This document shows positions 25,996-33,306 of a DNA stretch of 64,000 bases, piece after piece (position 1 is the stretch's first letter; each line of letters starts with the position of its first letter). The notes under the pieces are model-generated. The model saw only the letters and a program-made list of their open reading frames with translations, searched no databases and had not been told where the DNA came from. A program made the translations under genes and the position numbers. This DNA comes from Bacteroidetes bacterium GWF2_41_31 (GTDB lineage: Bacteria > Bacteroidota > Bacteroidia > Bacteroidales > F082), in the NCBI GenBank assembly GCA_001769215.1, contig MEOL01000014.1:62001-126000 (forward strand), in the 5' to 3' direction.

Positions 25996-28155
25996 ATGAA
26001 CATCGAAGAAATTAAAAATCAGCACACATTGATCGCAGAATGGAAGTATGATATTACTCCCGTCGACAAGGGCTATTCTGACAAATCACTTTACATCAAT
26101 GTGTCGGATCATACCATCCGGTCGAAGGATGTGCCGGCTGAAATGAAGGAAAAATTTATTGGTGGAAAGGGATATGGTTTGAAGTATCTGTGGGATGCCA
26201 CCAAGCCCGACACCAAATGGAACGATCCTGAAAATGAGATCGTGATTTCCGGTGGCCCCATTTGTGGGATTACCCAGTACTCTGGCACAGGTAAATCGTT
26301 GGTAGTGAGTATTTCTCCACAAACCAACTCGGTAATGGACAGCAATGTGGGTGGTTATTTTGGGCCATTTCTTAAGATTTCCGGATTCGATGCCATCGAA
26401 CTTCAGGGAAAATCCGACAAGGAAATCATCATTTTTATTGATGGGGTAAATGGCAAAGTGGAAATCCTGGAAGCGCCCGCCGAAGCCATCGATAGCCATG
26501 TGCTGGCAGAGCAGCTTACCGAAATGTATGCCGATGACGATAAGGACCGGAAAAATATCGCGGTTGTTTCGGCTGGCAAAGCCGCCGATCATTCCTTAAT
26601 CGGAATGCTGAACTTTAGTTTCTTCGATTCAAAACGGAAACTGGTGCGCCTGAAACAAGCCGGACGGGGCGGTATTGGTACTGTATTCAGAAATAAAAAA
26701 ATCAAAGCCATCGTCTGCAAAGTGCCCGGTGTAAAGGGTAACTTTAACAATGTAGTCGACTTGAAAGCCATCATGGAACGCGGTAAGACCTTTAACAAGG
26801 AGATGCGCGAACTGGACGATGCTCAATGTGAAATGAAAACGAAAGGCACAGCTCACCTCATGGAAATCATGAACGACTACGACCTGTTGCCTACCCACAA
26901 TTATAAGTTCGGAAGCCATCCCGACATCAAAAAAATTGATTCGGAAGAATGGAAAAGCCGTTTTACACAAGGTGTGCCTGATGGGTGCTGGATTGGTTGC
27001 AATATGTCGTGCGCCAAAGGTGTTGATAATTATGAACTGCGAACAGGTCCTTATGCCGGACAGAAAGTAATTGTAGATGGCCCGGAGTACGAAAATGCCG
27101 GTGGTTTGGGCTCGAACTGCGGAATCTTTAATCCAGATTATATTATTGAAGCCAACTTTTATTGCGATACCTACGGCATCTGCACCATTTCGTGGGGAAC
27201 CCTGATGGCATTTATGATGGAATGCTACGAAAATGGCATCCTGAACGAAGAGCGAACCGGTGGCTTGAAACTGAATTTTGGAAATTCGGATTCGGCCATG
27301 GAAGTGATGCACCAACTGGCCCGTGGCGAAGGTTTTGGTCTGATTGCCGGACAAGGGGTACGTAAGATGAAAGAACTTTTCGCTAAAAACGGATGGGGCG
27401 AGGCCGCTTTCCTACAGGATATCGGTATGGAGAATAAAGGGCTGGAATATTCTCAATATATCTCCAAGGAATCGCTCGCGCAGCAAGGCGGTTTTGCCAT
27501 GACCAACAAAGGCCCTCAGCACGACGAAGCCTGGCTCATTTTTATGGACATGGTCAACAACCAGATTCCCACTTTCGAAAACAAAGCCGAAGCGCTTCAT
27601 TATTTCCCGATGTTCCGCACCTGGTTTGGACTGATGGGATTGTGCAAATTGCCATGGAATGATGTGGAACCGGTGAACAATGCCGAAACGGATGAACCTG
27701 CGAAAGTGCCGGAACATGTTGATAACTATGTAGCTATCTACAATGCCGTTACCGGAAACAACATCGATAAACACGAAATTATCCGGCAGTCGGAACGCGT
27801 GTATAACTTTCAACGCGTGTTTAACCTCAGAAGGGGTTATGGCACCAGGAAATATGATGCCCAGCCCTATCGCGCTGCGGGTCCTGTAACCATCGAAGAA
27901 TATGAATCACGGGCCGAACGCTATGACAAACAAATGAAGGAAATCATTGGTGTTGATCCTGTTGGGAAGACTACCGAAGAAAAGCGCGATATTACGCGTA
28001 AGTTCCGCGAAAGTCAGTATGAAAAATTGCTGGATGCTGTTTATCAGAGAAGAGGTTGGACCAAAAACGGGGTTCCTAAAATCTCTCATCTCAAACAACT
28101 TGGAATGGATTTACCTGAGGTAATCGAAATGGTTGCACCTTATCAGGAAAACTAA
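25996..28155 (+). CDS. aldehyde:ferredoxin oxidoreductase family tungsten/molybdenum enzyme
   Basis: A 719-residue protein from ATG 25996 (family members are usually about 600-700). The N-terminal domain has KFIGGKGYGLKYLWD and SGTGKSLVVSISPQTN, the pterin-binding region of AOR enzymes. The [4Fe-4S] cysteines are C331, C335, C339 (GCWIGCNMSC) and C550 (GLCKLPW). The spacing C-x3-C-x3-C differs from the C-x2-C-x3-C of Pyrococcus AOR. VDGPEYENAGGLGSNCGI and GFAMTNKGPQHDEA are further family motifs. The enzyme binds a bis-pyranopterin metal centre and oxidises an aldehyde or similar substrate, or runs in reverse. No ferredoxin-like partner subunit is adjacent. A strong terminator follows, so it is a single-gene unit with an upstream ModE-box-like site. 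Confidence 0.88.
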   Translation: MNIEEIKNQHTLIAEWKYDITPVDKGYSDKSLYINVSDHTIRSKDVPAEMKEKFIGGKGYGLKYLWDATKPDTKWNDPENEIVISGGPICGITQYSGTGKSLVVSISPQTNSVMDSNVGGYFGPFLKISGFDAIELQGKSDKEIIIFIDGVNGKVEILEAPAEAIDSHVLAEQLTEMYADDDKDRKNIAVVSAGKAADHSLIGMLNFSFFDSKRKLVRLKQAGRGGIGTVFRNKKIKAIVCKVPGVKGNFNNVVDLKAIMERGKTFNKEMRELDDAQCEMKTKGTAHLMEIMNDYDLLPTHNYKFGSHPDIKKIDSEEWKSRFTQGVPDGCWIGCNMSCAKGVDNYELRTGPYAGQKVIVDGPEYENAGGLGSNCGIFNPDYIIEANFYCDTYGICTISWGTLMAFMMECYENGILNEERTGGLKLNFGNSDSAMEVMHQLARGEGFGLIAGQGVRKMKELFAKNGWGEAAFLQDIGMENKGLEYSQYISKESLAQQGGFAMTNKGPQHDEAWLIFMDMVNNQIPTFENKAEALHYFPMFRTWFGLMGLCKLPWNDVEPVNNAETDEPAKVPEHVDNYVAIYNAVTGNNIDKHEIIRQSERVYNFQRVFNLRRGYGTRKYDAQPYRAAGPVTIEEYESRAERYDKQMKEIIGVDPVGKTTEEKRDITRKFRESQYEKLLDAVYQRRGWTKNGVPKISHLKQLGMDLPEVIEMVAPYQEN

Positions 28156-28175
28156 GAATAATTGCAAACTTGATT

Positions 28176-28210
28176 AAAACATCCTCTGAATTTTTAGAGG
28201 ATGTTTTGTT
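28176..28210. terminator. rho-independent terminator after the AOR gene
   Basis: AAAACATCCTCT (28176-28187) pairs perfectly over 12 bases with AGAGGATGTTTT (28196-28207) across an 8-base loop, with T-rich flanks on both strands. It isolates the AOR transcript from ppnP. Confidence 0.85.
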
Positions 28211-28235
28211 TAGATATTATAATCTCAAAATATAA

Positions 28236-28520
28236 ATGATGTTTAATGTAAATGAATACTTTGGCGGAAATGTAAAATCGCTGGGTTTTGACAATAAAGA
28301 TGGTAAAGTGACCATTGGCGTAATGGCCGCCGGAGAATACGAATTTGGGACTTCCACAATTGAATATATGACGGTTACGTCGGGAAAAATGAAGGTGCTC
28401 TTACCCGGAAGTACCGAATGGAAATCCTACGGCGAATATGAAACATTCATCGTAGAAAAAGATACCAAATTCAAGGTGGTGGTAGAAGACCAGATTTCCT
28501 ATAAATGTGTTTATCGCTAG
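28236..28520 (+). CDS. ppnP: pyrimidine/purine nucleoside phosphorylase PpnP (cupin fold)
   Basis: A 94-residue single-domain cupin of the DUF1255 family: FNVNEYFGGNVKSLGF, VMAAGEYEFGT, EYMTVTSGKMKVLLPG and C-terminal VVVEDQISYKCVYR align along the whole length of E. coli PpnP. It cleaves nucleosides with phosphate to base and ribose-1-phosphate. Start is at 28236 or, one codon later, 28239 (MFNVNEY). It lies between the AOR terminator and the ModE-type gene; a link to cofactor chemistry is not obvious. Confidence 0.92.
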   Translation: MMFNVNEYFGGNVKSLGFDNKDGKVTIGVMAAGEYEFGTSTIEYMTVTSGKMKVLLPGSTEWKSYGEYETFIVEKDTKFKVVVEDQISYKCVYR

Positions 28521-28596
28521 ACAGACACTATTATTTTGAATCGAAATAAATTGCGGATTTAAACCATTTCACGCCAAGTGAAACAAGGCCTTTTTA

Positions 28597-28604
28597 TACA
28601 TTTG
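28597..28604 (+). promoter_or_regulatory. -7 promoter element of the ModE-type gene
   Basis: TACATTTG is a perfect TAnnTTTG word 48 bases before the ATG at 28653. Transcription would start at about 28611, inside the palindrome at 28607-28634. Confidence 0.55.
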
Positions 28605-28606
28605 CG

Positions 28607-28634
28607 GTCGATATGATAATGGTTACATATCGAC
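28607..28634. promoter_or_regulatory. perfect ModE-box-like palindrome over the transcription start of the ModE-type gene
   Basis: GTCGATATG (28607-28615) and CATATCGAC (28626-28634) form a perfect 9-base inverted repeat with a 10-base spacer. It directly follows the -7 box, a position expected for autorepression. Its match to the site before the AOR gene suggests one regulator with two targets. Confidence 0.65.
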
Positions 28635-28652
28635 TACAAAAACCAAAGACAC

Positions 28653-29024
28653 ATGAAGCCACCAAAAAGTTCAAAAAACGATGTTTTCCTGCGCTATAAA
28701 CTTTGGCTGTCAGCGGTTTCAGGTGAAGGAATCATTGGAGAAGGTACGCATCTGCTACTTCGCGAAATTGAAGAAAGGGGTTCGCTTAAAGCGGCGGCTG
28801 AATTTCTTGGTATCAGCTATCGTAAGGCCTGGGGCGACATAAAAAAATCAGAAGAACTGTTGGGCTACGACCTCACCGTAAAACGAAGAGGTGGCATTGG
28901 AGGCGGACAATCAGACCTCACTACCAAGGCAAAAAATTTGCTCGAAGCCTATGATGCCTTGCATAAAAAAATGGACACAGCCATCGAAGATGCTTACGCG
29001 GAATTTAAAGAGAAGACTAAGTAA
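28653..29024 (+). CDS. ModE-type winged-helix regulator without the oxyanion-binding domain
   Basis: A 123-residue protein matching the N-terminal DNA-binding half of ModE: LLLREIEERGSLKAAAEFLG is the first part of the HTH, then SYRKAWGDIKKSEELLG and VKRRGGIGGGQSDLTTKAKNLLEAYDAL. The C-terminal TOBE (MopI) molybdate/tungstate-binding domains of E. coli ModE are absent, so either it senses the metal differently or acts as a constitutive factor. It lies directly before moeA (75 bases). Two similar palindromes, one on its own leader and one before the AOR gene, are probable targets. Confidence 0.85.
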   Translation: MKPPKSSKNDVFLRYKLWLSAVSGEGIIGEGTHLLLREIEERGSLKAAAEFLGISYRKAWGDIKKSEELLGYDLTVKRRGGIGGGQSDLTTKAKNLLEAYDALHKKMDTAIEDAYAEFKEKTK

Positions 29025-29099
29025 AAACTCCATAGATTCACAGATTTTTCAATCTGTATTTGTCTGTAAATCTGTAGTAAATACAAAACTAACATAACT

Positions 29100-30281
29100 A
29101 TGATAAAATTCGAAGAAGCTTTCGAAATCGTTCAAAATGCTGCCAAACAAATACTGAAAAGCGAAAGGGTTCATTTTACCGAATCGATGGGCCGAATATT
29201 GGCCGAAGACATTTTTTCTGATATTAACATGCCTCCATTCGATAAATCGGCCATGGATGGCTTTGCCTGTCGCAAGCAGGATATAAACAACGAATTGAAA
29301 ATTATTGAAGTACTTCCGGCCGGGAGTTTGCCGAAAAATAAAGTTGGCGAAAATCAATGTGTTAAAATCATGACCGGTGCGATCATCCCGGAAGGTGCTG
29401 ATTGTGTGATTATGGTGGAATACACCGATGAAATGCCCGATGGAAATGTTCGGTACACTAAAAAATCAACCAACTCAAACATTTGTTATTTCGCCGAAGA
29501 CATCAAAAAAGGGGAGTTGGTTCTGTCAAAAGGTCTTGAAATTAAACCACAGCACATTGCCGTGATGGCCTCGGTGGGTGCAGTACAACCGTTAGTTTCG
29601 TTGAAGCCCAGGGTTGGCATCATCTCCACCGGCGATGAGTTGGTTGAACCGGAACGTACTCCGTCATTATCACAAATTCGAAACAGCAATGGTCCCCAAT
29701 TGGCAGCGCAGGTTGTGAGGTCCGGGGCCATTCCAAATTACTATGGTATTACTGAGGATACAAGAGAAGCTACCTTCAGTGTGATCACACAAGCACTCAA
29801 CGAAAACGATGTGATATTGTTAACGGGCGGTGTTTCGATGGGTGCTTTTGATTTTGTGCCTGAAATCATGATTGAAACCGGTGTGGATATAAAATTCAGA
29901 TCAATCGCGGTTCAGCCTGGTAAACCAACCATTTTCGGAACATTTCAGAACAATACGTATATTTTTGGCTTGCCTGGAAATCCGGTGTCGTCATATACCC
30001 AGTTCGAACTGTTGGTTCGTCCGCTGATTTCAAGATTGATGAACAACGAGCCTCTTCACAAAACCATTAAAATCCCCATGGGAGCGGAATACACCAGGAG
30101 AAAATCGGAAAGAAAATCGTTTATTCCTGTTACAATTTCCTCTGATGGTAAGGCGTATCCGGTTGAGTATCACGGCTCAGCGCATATTCATTCCTATGTA
30201 TTTGCCGATGGAATTGTCTCCATCGACATAGGGAAAGAAAAATTAGAAATAGGAGAATTGGTGGATGTACGACAAATTTAA
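29100..30281 (+). CDS. moeA: molybdopterin molybdenumtransferase MoeA
   Basis: A 393-residue MoeA. Landmarks in order: MPPFDKSAMDGFACR near residue 45, IMTGAIIPEGADCVIMVE (domain III start), RVGIISTGDELVEP, LLTGGVSMGAFDFVPE (the GGVS nucleotide/molybdopterin site), and FGLPGNPVSSYTQFELLVRP. It inserts molybdate (or tungstate) into adenylylated molybdopterin. Its 3' end overlaps moaA by 17 bases, so translation is coupled. It follows the ModE-type gene and is probably co-transcribed with it. Confidence 0.95.
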   Translation: MIKFEEAFEIVQNAAKQILKSERVHFTESMGRILAEDIFSDINMPPFDKSAMDGFACRKQDINNELKIIEVLPAGSLPKNKVGENQCVKIMTGAIIPEGADCVIMVEYTDEMPDGNVRYTKKSTNSNICYFAEDIKKGELVLSKGLEIKPQHIAVMASVGAVQPLVSLKPRVGIISTGDELVEPERTPSLSQIRNSNGPQLAAQVVRSGAIPNYYGITEDTREATFSVITQALNENDVILLTGGVSMGAFDFVPEIMIETGVDIKFRSIAVQPGKPTIFGTFQNNTYIFGLPGNPVSSYTQFELLVRPLISRLMNNEPLHKTIKIPMGAEYTRRKSERKSFIPVTISSDGKAYPVEYHGSAHIHSYVFADGIVSIDIGKEKLEIGELVDVRQI

Positions 30282-31065
30282 CAGAAGGATCAATTACCTG
30301 CGGATTTCTGTCACCGACAGGTGTAACCTGCGTTGTACCTATTGTATGCCGGAATGTGGGATAAAACTGCTCGATCATAATCAAATTATTTCCTACGAGG
30401 AAATAGTGGAAGTAGTGAAGGCAAGTGTGGCCATGGGTGTTGATAAGGTGCGGATCACAGGCGGGGAGCCTCTGGTGAGAAAGGGGATTGTTGATCTGGT
30501 TCGCATGATCGCCGGAATTCCGGGAATCAATGATCTGGGGATGACCACCAATGGAATATTGCTGAAGCAATATGCTACAGATCTTAAATCAGCAGGCCTG
30601 ACCCGTGTGAATGTGAGTCTGGACACCCTGAATCCTAAGAAGTTTCTAGAGATTACCCGTTTGGGAAATATTGATCAGGTATTGGAAGGAATTGAAGAAG
30701 CACAGCGGGTTAAGCTATGTCCGGTTAAAATAAACTGTGTCATACAGAAATCATCACAAGAGCCTGATGCATTGGGTGTTGCCGAGTACTGTAAGGAGAA
30801 CAATCTTCAGATCAGGTACATTCGTCAGATGGATTTAAACCTGGGCCATTATTCCATGGTGGAAGGTGGGGAAGGAGGCGATTGTTCCATATGTAACCGC
30901 TTGCGGCTGACATCTGATGGAAAAATAAAGCCCTGTTTATTCAACAACCTTGAATACAGCATACGCGATTTGGGAGTAGAAGGTGCCCTAAATATGGCCC
31001 TCAAGCACAAACCAAAATGCGGCTCCGTAAATACAATGGGGACATTTTATAATATTGGGGGATAA
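30265..31065 (+). CDS. moaA: compact GTP 3',8-cyclase MoaA
   Basis: A 266-residue radical SAM enzyme, clearly shorter than usual MoaA (about 320-330). The N-terminal [4Fe-4S] motif is CNLRCTYCMP; TGGEPLVRKGI, the C-terminal cluster motif CSICNRLRLTSDGKIKPCL and the essential C-terminal Gly-Gly (FYNIGG) are all kept. About 45-50 residues normally lying between the RYIRQMD strand and the second cluster are missing, replaced by a short NLGHYSMVEGGEGGD link. Since both clusters and the GG tail are intact, it looks like a working compact form, not a decayed gene. It overlaps moeA by 17 bases. Confidence 0.88.
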   Translation: MYDKFNRRINYLRISVTDRCNLRCTYCMPECGIKLLDHNQIISYEEIVEVVKASVAMGVDKVRITGGEPLVRKGIVDLVRMIAGIPGINDLGMTTNGILLKQYATDLKSAGLTRVNVSLDTLNPKKFLEITRLGNIDQVLEGIEEAQRVKLCPVKINCVIQKSSQEPDALGVAEYCKENNLQIRYIRQMDLNLGHYSMVEGGEGGDCSICNRLRLTSDGKIKPCLFNNLEYSIRDLGVEGALNMALKHKPKCGSVNTMGTFYNIGG

Positions 31066-31126
31066 AAAGCAACCTTATTGGTGTTATATCGATATTTATA
31101 TGGTAAACAAATAGGGAACAATAGGA

Positions 31127-31192
31127 CGGTGCTCCGCACCTTAAAATATGGGTTCTTGTTTTTCTATAAATATTGGCGGTACTCTGTACCTT
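31127..31192. repeat. REP-like paired-hairpin repeat, copy A
   Basis: Two small imperfect palindromes, GGTGCTCCGCACC (31128-31140) and GGTACTCTGTACC (31178-31190), are separated by a link containing CTTAAA and CTATAAATATT. The same order of elements appears inverted at 31465-31530. Such paired short hairpins resemble REP/BIME elements. Confidence 0.7.
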
Positions 31193-31250
31193 TTTATTTG
31201 TCTTGAAATTGAATGTTTTTGCGTATAAGCCAGGTTGTAAAATTTAAATG

Positions 31251-31396
31251 TTGAGTCCACTCCGAAAAGTCAAATACCCCTAAATCCCCTAAAGGGGACT
31301 TTAGATAGTTCATTGATTTTCAACGAATTCCCCTTTAGGGGTCAGGGGTAAATGAGTTGAAAATAAAGGAACACATACTTTTCGGAGTGGGCTCAG
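31251..31396. mobile_element. 146-bp MITE-like element, copy 1
   Basis: The terminal inverted repeats TTGAGTCCACTCCGAAAAGT (31251-31270) and its complement with one mismatch and a degenerate last base (31377-31396) enclose about 105 bases holding CCCCTAAAGGGG-type palindromes. A second copy of almost the same length lies at 50042-50186 on the opposite strand. No coding capacity, so it must be moved by a transposase from elsewhere. I see no clear target-site duplication. It sits between moaA and moaC. Confidence 0.8.
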
Positions 31397-31464
31397 TGTT
31401 ATAGCTTTAATCAGTTCGATACGCAGAGTACAAAGATATGTAGTAGTTTTGTAGCTGGATCTAA

Positions 31465-31530
31465 GTTGCAGCGCACCGAAAATATTTATAGCCTGTTTAA
31501 TATGTTTATCTTTAAGGTGCAGCGCACCGC
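31465..31530. repeat. REP-like paired-hairpin repeat, copy B (inverted)
   Basis: The reverse complement of this stretch has the same layout as copy A: GGTGCGCTGCACC, CTTAAA, a spacer, CTATAAATATT, then a second hairpin CGGTGCGCTGCA. The two copies flank the MITE in opposite orientation. The rest of the 31066-31628 gap holds no gene that I can support. Confidence 0.7.
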
Positions 31531-31628
31531 AATATTATTATTTGAAATTTTGTATGTGAATTTTTGATGAGATGTGCAACCGATTATCCTAAGCTGTTGC
31601 GCAGTAAACTATTTAAATTGAGAATTTA

Positions 31629-32087
31629 ATGAATAAATTAAGTCATACCAACACCGAAGGCAAAGCCAACATGGTAGATGTAGGCCACAAACCCAATCAA
31701 CTGCGTACCGCGAAAGCAGAGGGCTTTATTAGGCTGAATGCTGAAACCATCCACCTCATCCGGGAAAACCAAATGAAAAAAGGAGATGTGCTGACCATTG
31801 CTGAAATAGCAGGTATCCAGGGGGCCAAGCGAACCAGTGAACTCATCCCTTTGTGTCACCCAATTCAACTCACCAAAGTCGATGTAAAAGCTACACTGGA
31901 GAACAATGGCGTTCGGATCAACTGCCTGGCGAGATGCATCGGACAAACCGGTGTGGAAATGGAAGCCCTGAATGGCGTAAGTGTTGGACTGCTTACCATC
32001 TACGATATGTGTAAAGCCGTGGATAAAGAAATGGTTATCAGCGAGATAAAACTCATCGAAAAGTCAAAGGCAGACATCAATCCTTAG
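31629..32087 (+). CDS. moaC: cyclic pyranopterin monophosphate synthase MoaC
   Basis: A 152-residue MoaC with KANMVDVGHKPNQLRTAKAEG at the start, AGIQGAKRTSELIPLCHPIQ in the middle and TGVEMEALNGVSVGLLTIYD at the active site, followed by MCKAVDKEM. It converts the MoaA product into cyclic pyranopterin monophosphate. It is separated from moaA by about 560 bases of repeats, so it probably needs its own promoter, though I see no clear TAnnTTTG box close to it. Confidence 0.95.
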   Translation: MNKLSHTNTEGKANMVDVGHKPNQLRTAKAEGFIRLNAETIHLIRENQMKKGDVLTIAEIAGIQGAKRTSELIPLCHPIQLTKVDVKATLENNGVRINCLARCIGQTGVEMEALNGVSVGLLTIYDMCKAVDKEMVISEIKLIEKSKADINP

Positions 32088-32109
32088 CAAGTCACTGGCG
32101 AATATGTTG

Positions 32110-32117
32110 TAAATTTG
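32110..32117 (+). promoter_or_regulatory. -7 promoter element before the MOSC-MogA gene
   Basis: TAAATTTG is a perfect TAnnTTTG word 33 bases before the ATG at 32150. It could give this gene transcription independent of moaC, which ends 62 bases upstream of that ATG. Confidence 0.45.
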
Positions 32118-32149
32118 CGCCCTGCGTTTTTTCTACAAATCAATGGAAT

Positions 32150-33085
32150 ATGACGATAAAAACCATCAAAGTACTCAGTACCAATATTTCCGTTAAAAAG
32201 GGAACGGTTAAAAAACCCATCGATCACATCAAGCTCAACCATCATGGGGTGATGGGTGATGCCCATGCAGGAAGCTGGCACCGTCAGGTGAGCATGCTGG
32301 GGGTGGAGAGTTTTAATAAATTTTCAAAGGAAGCAGGCCGCAAAATTGAATACGGTGAATTTGCCGAGAACATCACCACCGAAGGAATGGAGATATTTAA
32401 AACCACTCCGCTCGACAGGTTTTTAAACCAGGATATAGAACTGGAAGTCACACAAATAGGTAAACATTGTCATGGAGATTCCTGTGCTATCTTTCGTGAA
32501 GTAGGAAACTGCGTGATGCCAAAAGAGGGCATCTTTGTCCGCGTACTTCGTGGGGGCGACCTCAAAGCCGGCGATGTGCTGGAGTACCATCCAAAGATAT
32601 ATAAAACATTGATTATCACCCTCAGCGACCGGGCAAGCAGCGGTGAATATGAAGACCGAAGTGGCCCCAGGGTGAAAGAGCTACTGGAAACCTTCTTCGA
32701 GATGAACCGTTTCCACTATGATATCACCAATGTGATTATTCCGGATGACGCAAAGCAATTGGATCAGCTTGTGTCGGAGGCCAAAGATAAATACGACTTT
32801 GTTTTTACTACCGGGGGAACCGGAATTGGACCTCGTGATATTACTGTGTATGTGATAAAACCTTTGTTAGACAAAGAGATTCCCGGTATCATGGACATGA
32901 TCCGTATGAAATATGGAATGGAAAAACCCAATGCCCTCATCAGCCGCAGCATTGCCGGACTGACGGGCAACACCATGGTTTTTACCCTGCCGGGAAGTGT
33001 AAAAGCGGTGAATGAGTATATGGCCGAAATCACCAAAGTGCTCAGGCATTTGTTGCTTATGCTGTATGGGATTGATGCACATTAG
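32150..33085 (+). CDS. MOSC domain - MogA/MoaB fusion protein
   Basis: A 311-residue fusion. Residues 1 to about 145 are a MOSC domain (KPIDHIKLNHHGVMGDAHAG, EYGEFAENITTEG and the Cys-containing GKHCHGDSCAIF), a family that carries or transfers sulfur to molybdenum cofactors. Residues about 155-311 are a MogA/MoaB molybdopterin adenylyltransferase with LSDRASSGEYEDRSGP, FTTGGTGIGPRDITVYV and FTLPGSVKAVNEYM. The second part activates molybdopterin by adenylation for MoeA, so this protein works next to MoeA in metal insertion. The fusion is known from other Bacteroidota. Confidence 0.9.
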   Translation: MTIKTIKVLSTNISVKKGTVKKPIDHIKLNHHGVMGDAHAGSWHRQVSMLGVESFNKFSKEAGRKIEYGEFAENITTEGMEIFKTTPLDRFLNQDIELEVTQIGKHCHGDSCAIFREVGNCVMPKEGIFVRVLRGGDLKAGDVLEYHPKIYKTLIITLSDRASSGEYEDRSGPRVKELLETFFEMNRFHYDITNVIIPDDAKQLDQLVSEAKDKYDFVFTTGGTGIGPRDITVYVIKPLLDKEIPGIMDMIRMKYGMEKPNALISRSIAGLTGNTMVFTLPGSVKAVNEYMAEITKVLRHLLLMLYGIDAH

Positions 33086-33254
33086 ATCTGGAAAGCTCGC
33101 TAATTGTCAGATATAAAAAGCCCGGACGAAATACATCGGCCAGTTTTTTTTTATATAAGTATTTTAAACTGTCGGATAAATGGACTTCCCTGCTGTAGAC
33201 TGGGTAAGTACCAAAGGTCCCTCGCCAAAAGCTCGGGATCAGTTCGGTTTTGTA

Positions 33255-33291
33255 ATTCCAGTTCATCCCGAATTCTCGGGATTTCTGGAAT
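33255..33291. terminator. hairpin between converging MOSC-MogA and P5C dehydrogenase genes
   Basis: ATTCCAG pairs with CTGGAAT and, inside it, ATCCCGA with TCGGGAT across a 4-base loop. It stands just past the stop codon (33307) of the minus-strand gene, so it may terminate that transcript, but no strong T-run follows on either strand. Confidence 0.4.
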
Positions 33292-33306
33292 CACAACCTC
33301 ACTGAC

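Noticed and set aside
26629-27354. Long antisense frame (about 240 codons) opposite the AOR gene
   Set aside because: It lies wholly inside a clear gene with strong codon bias; no protein features of its own.
31081-31620. Repeat cluster as a CRISPR array
   Set aside because: The repeats are inverted hairpin pairs with no regular unique spacers, and no cas gene is present.
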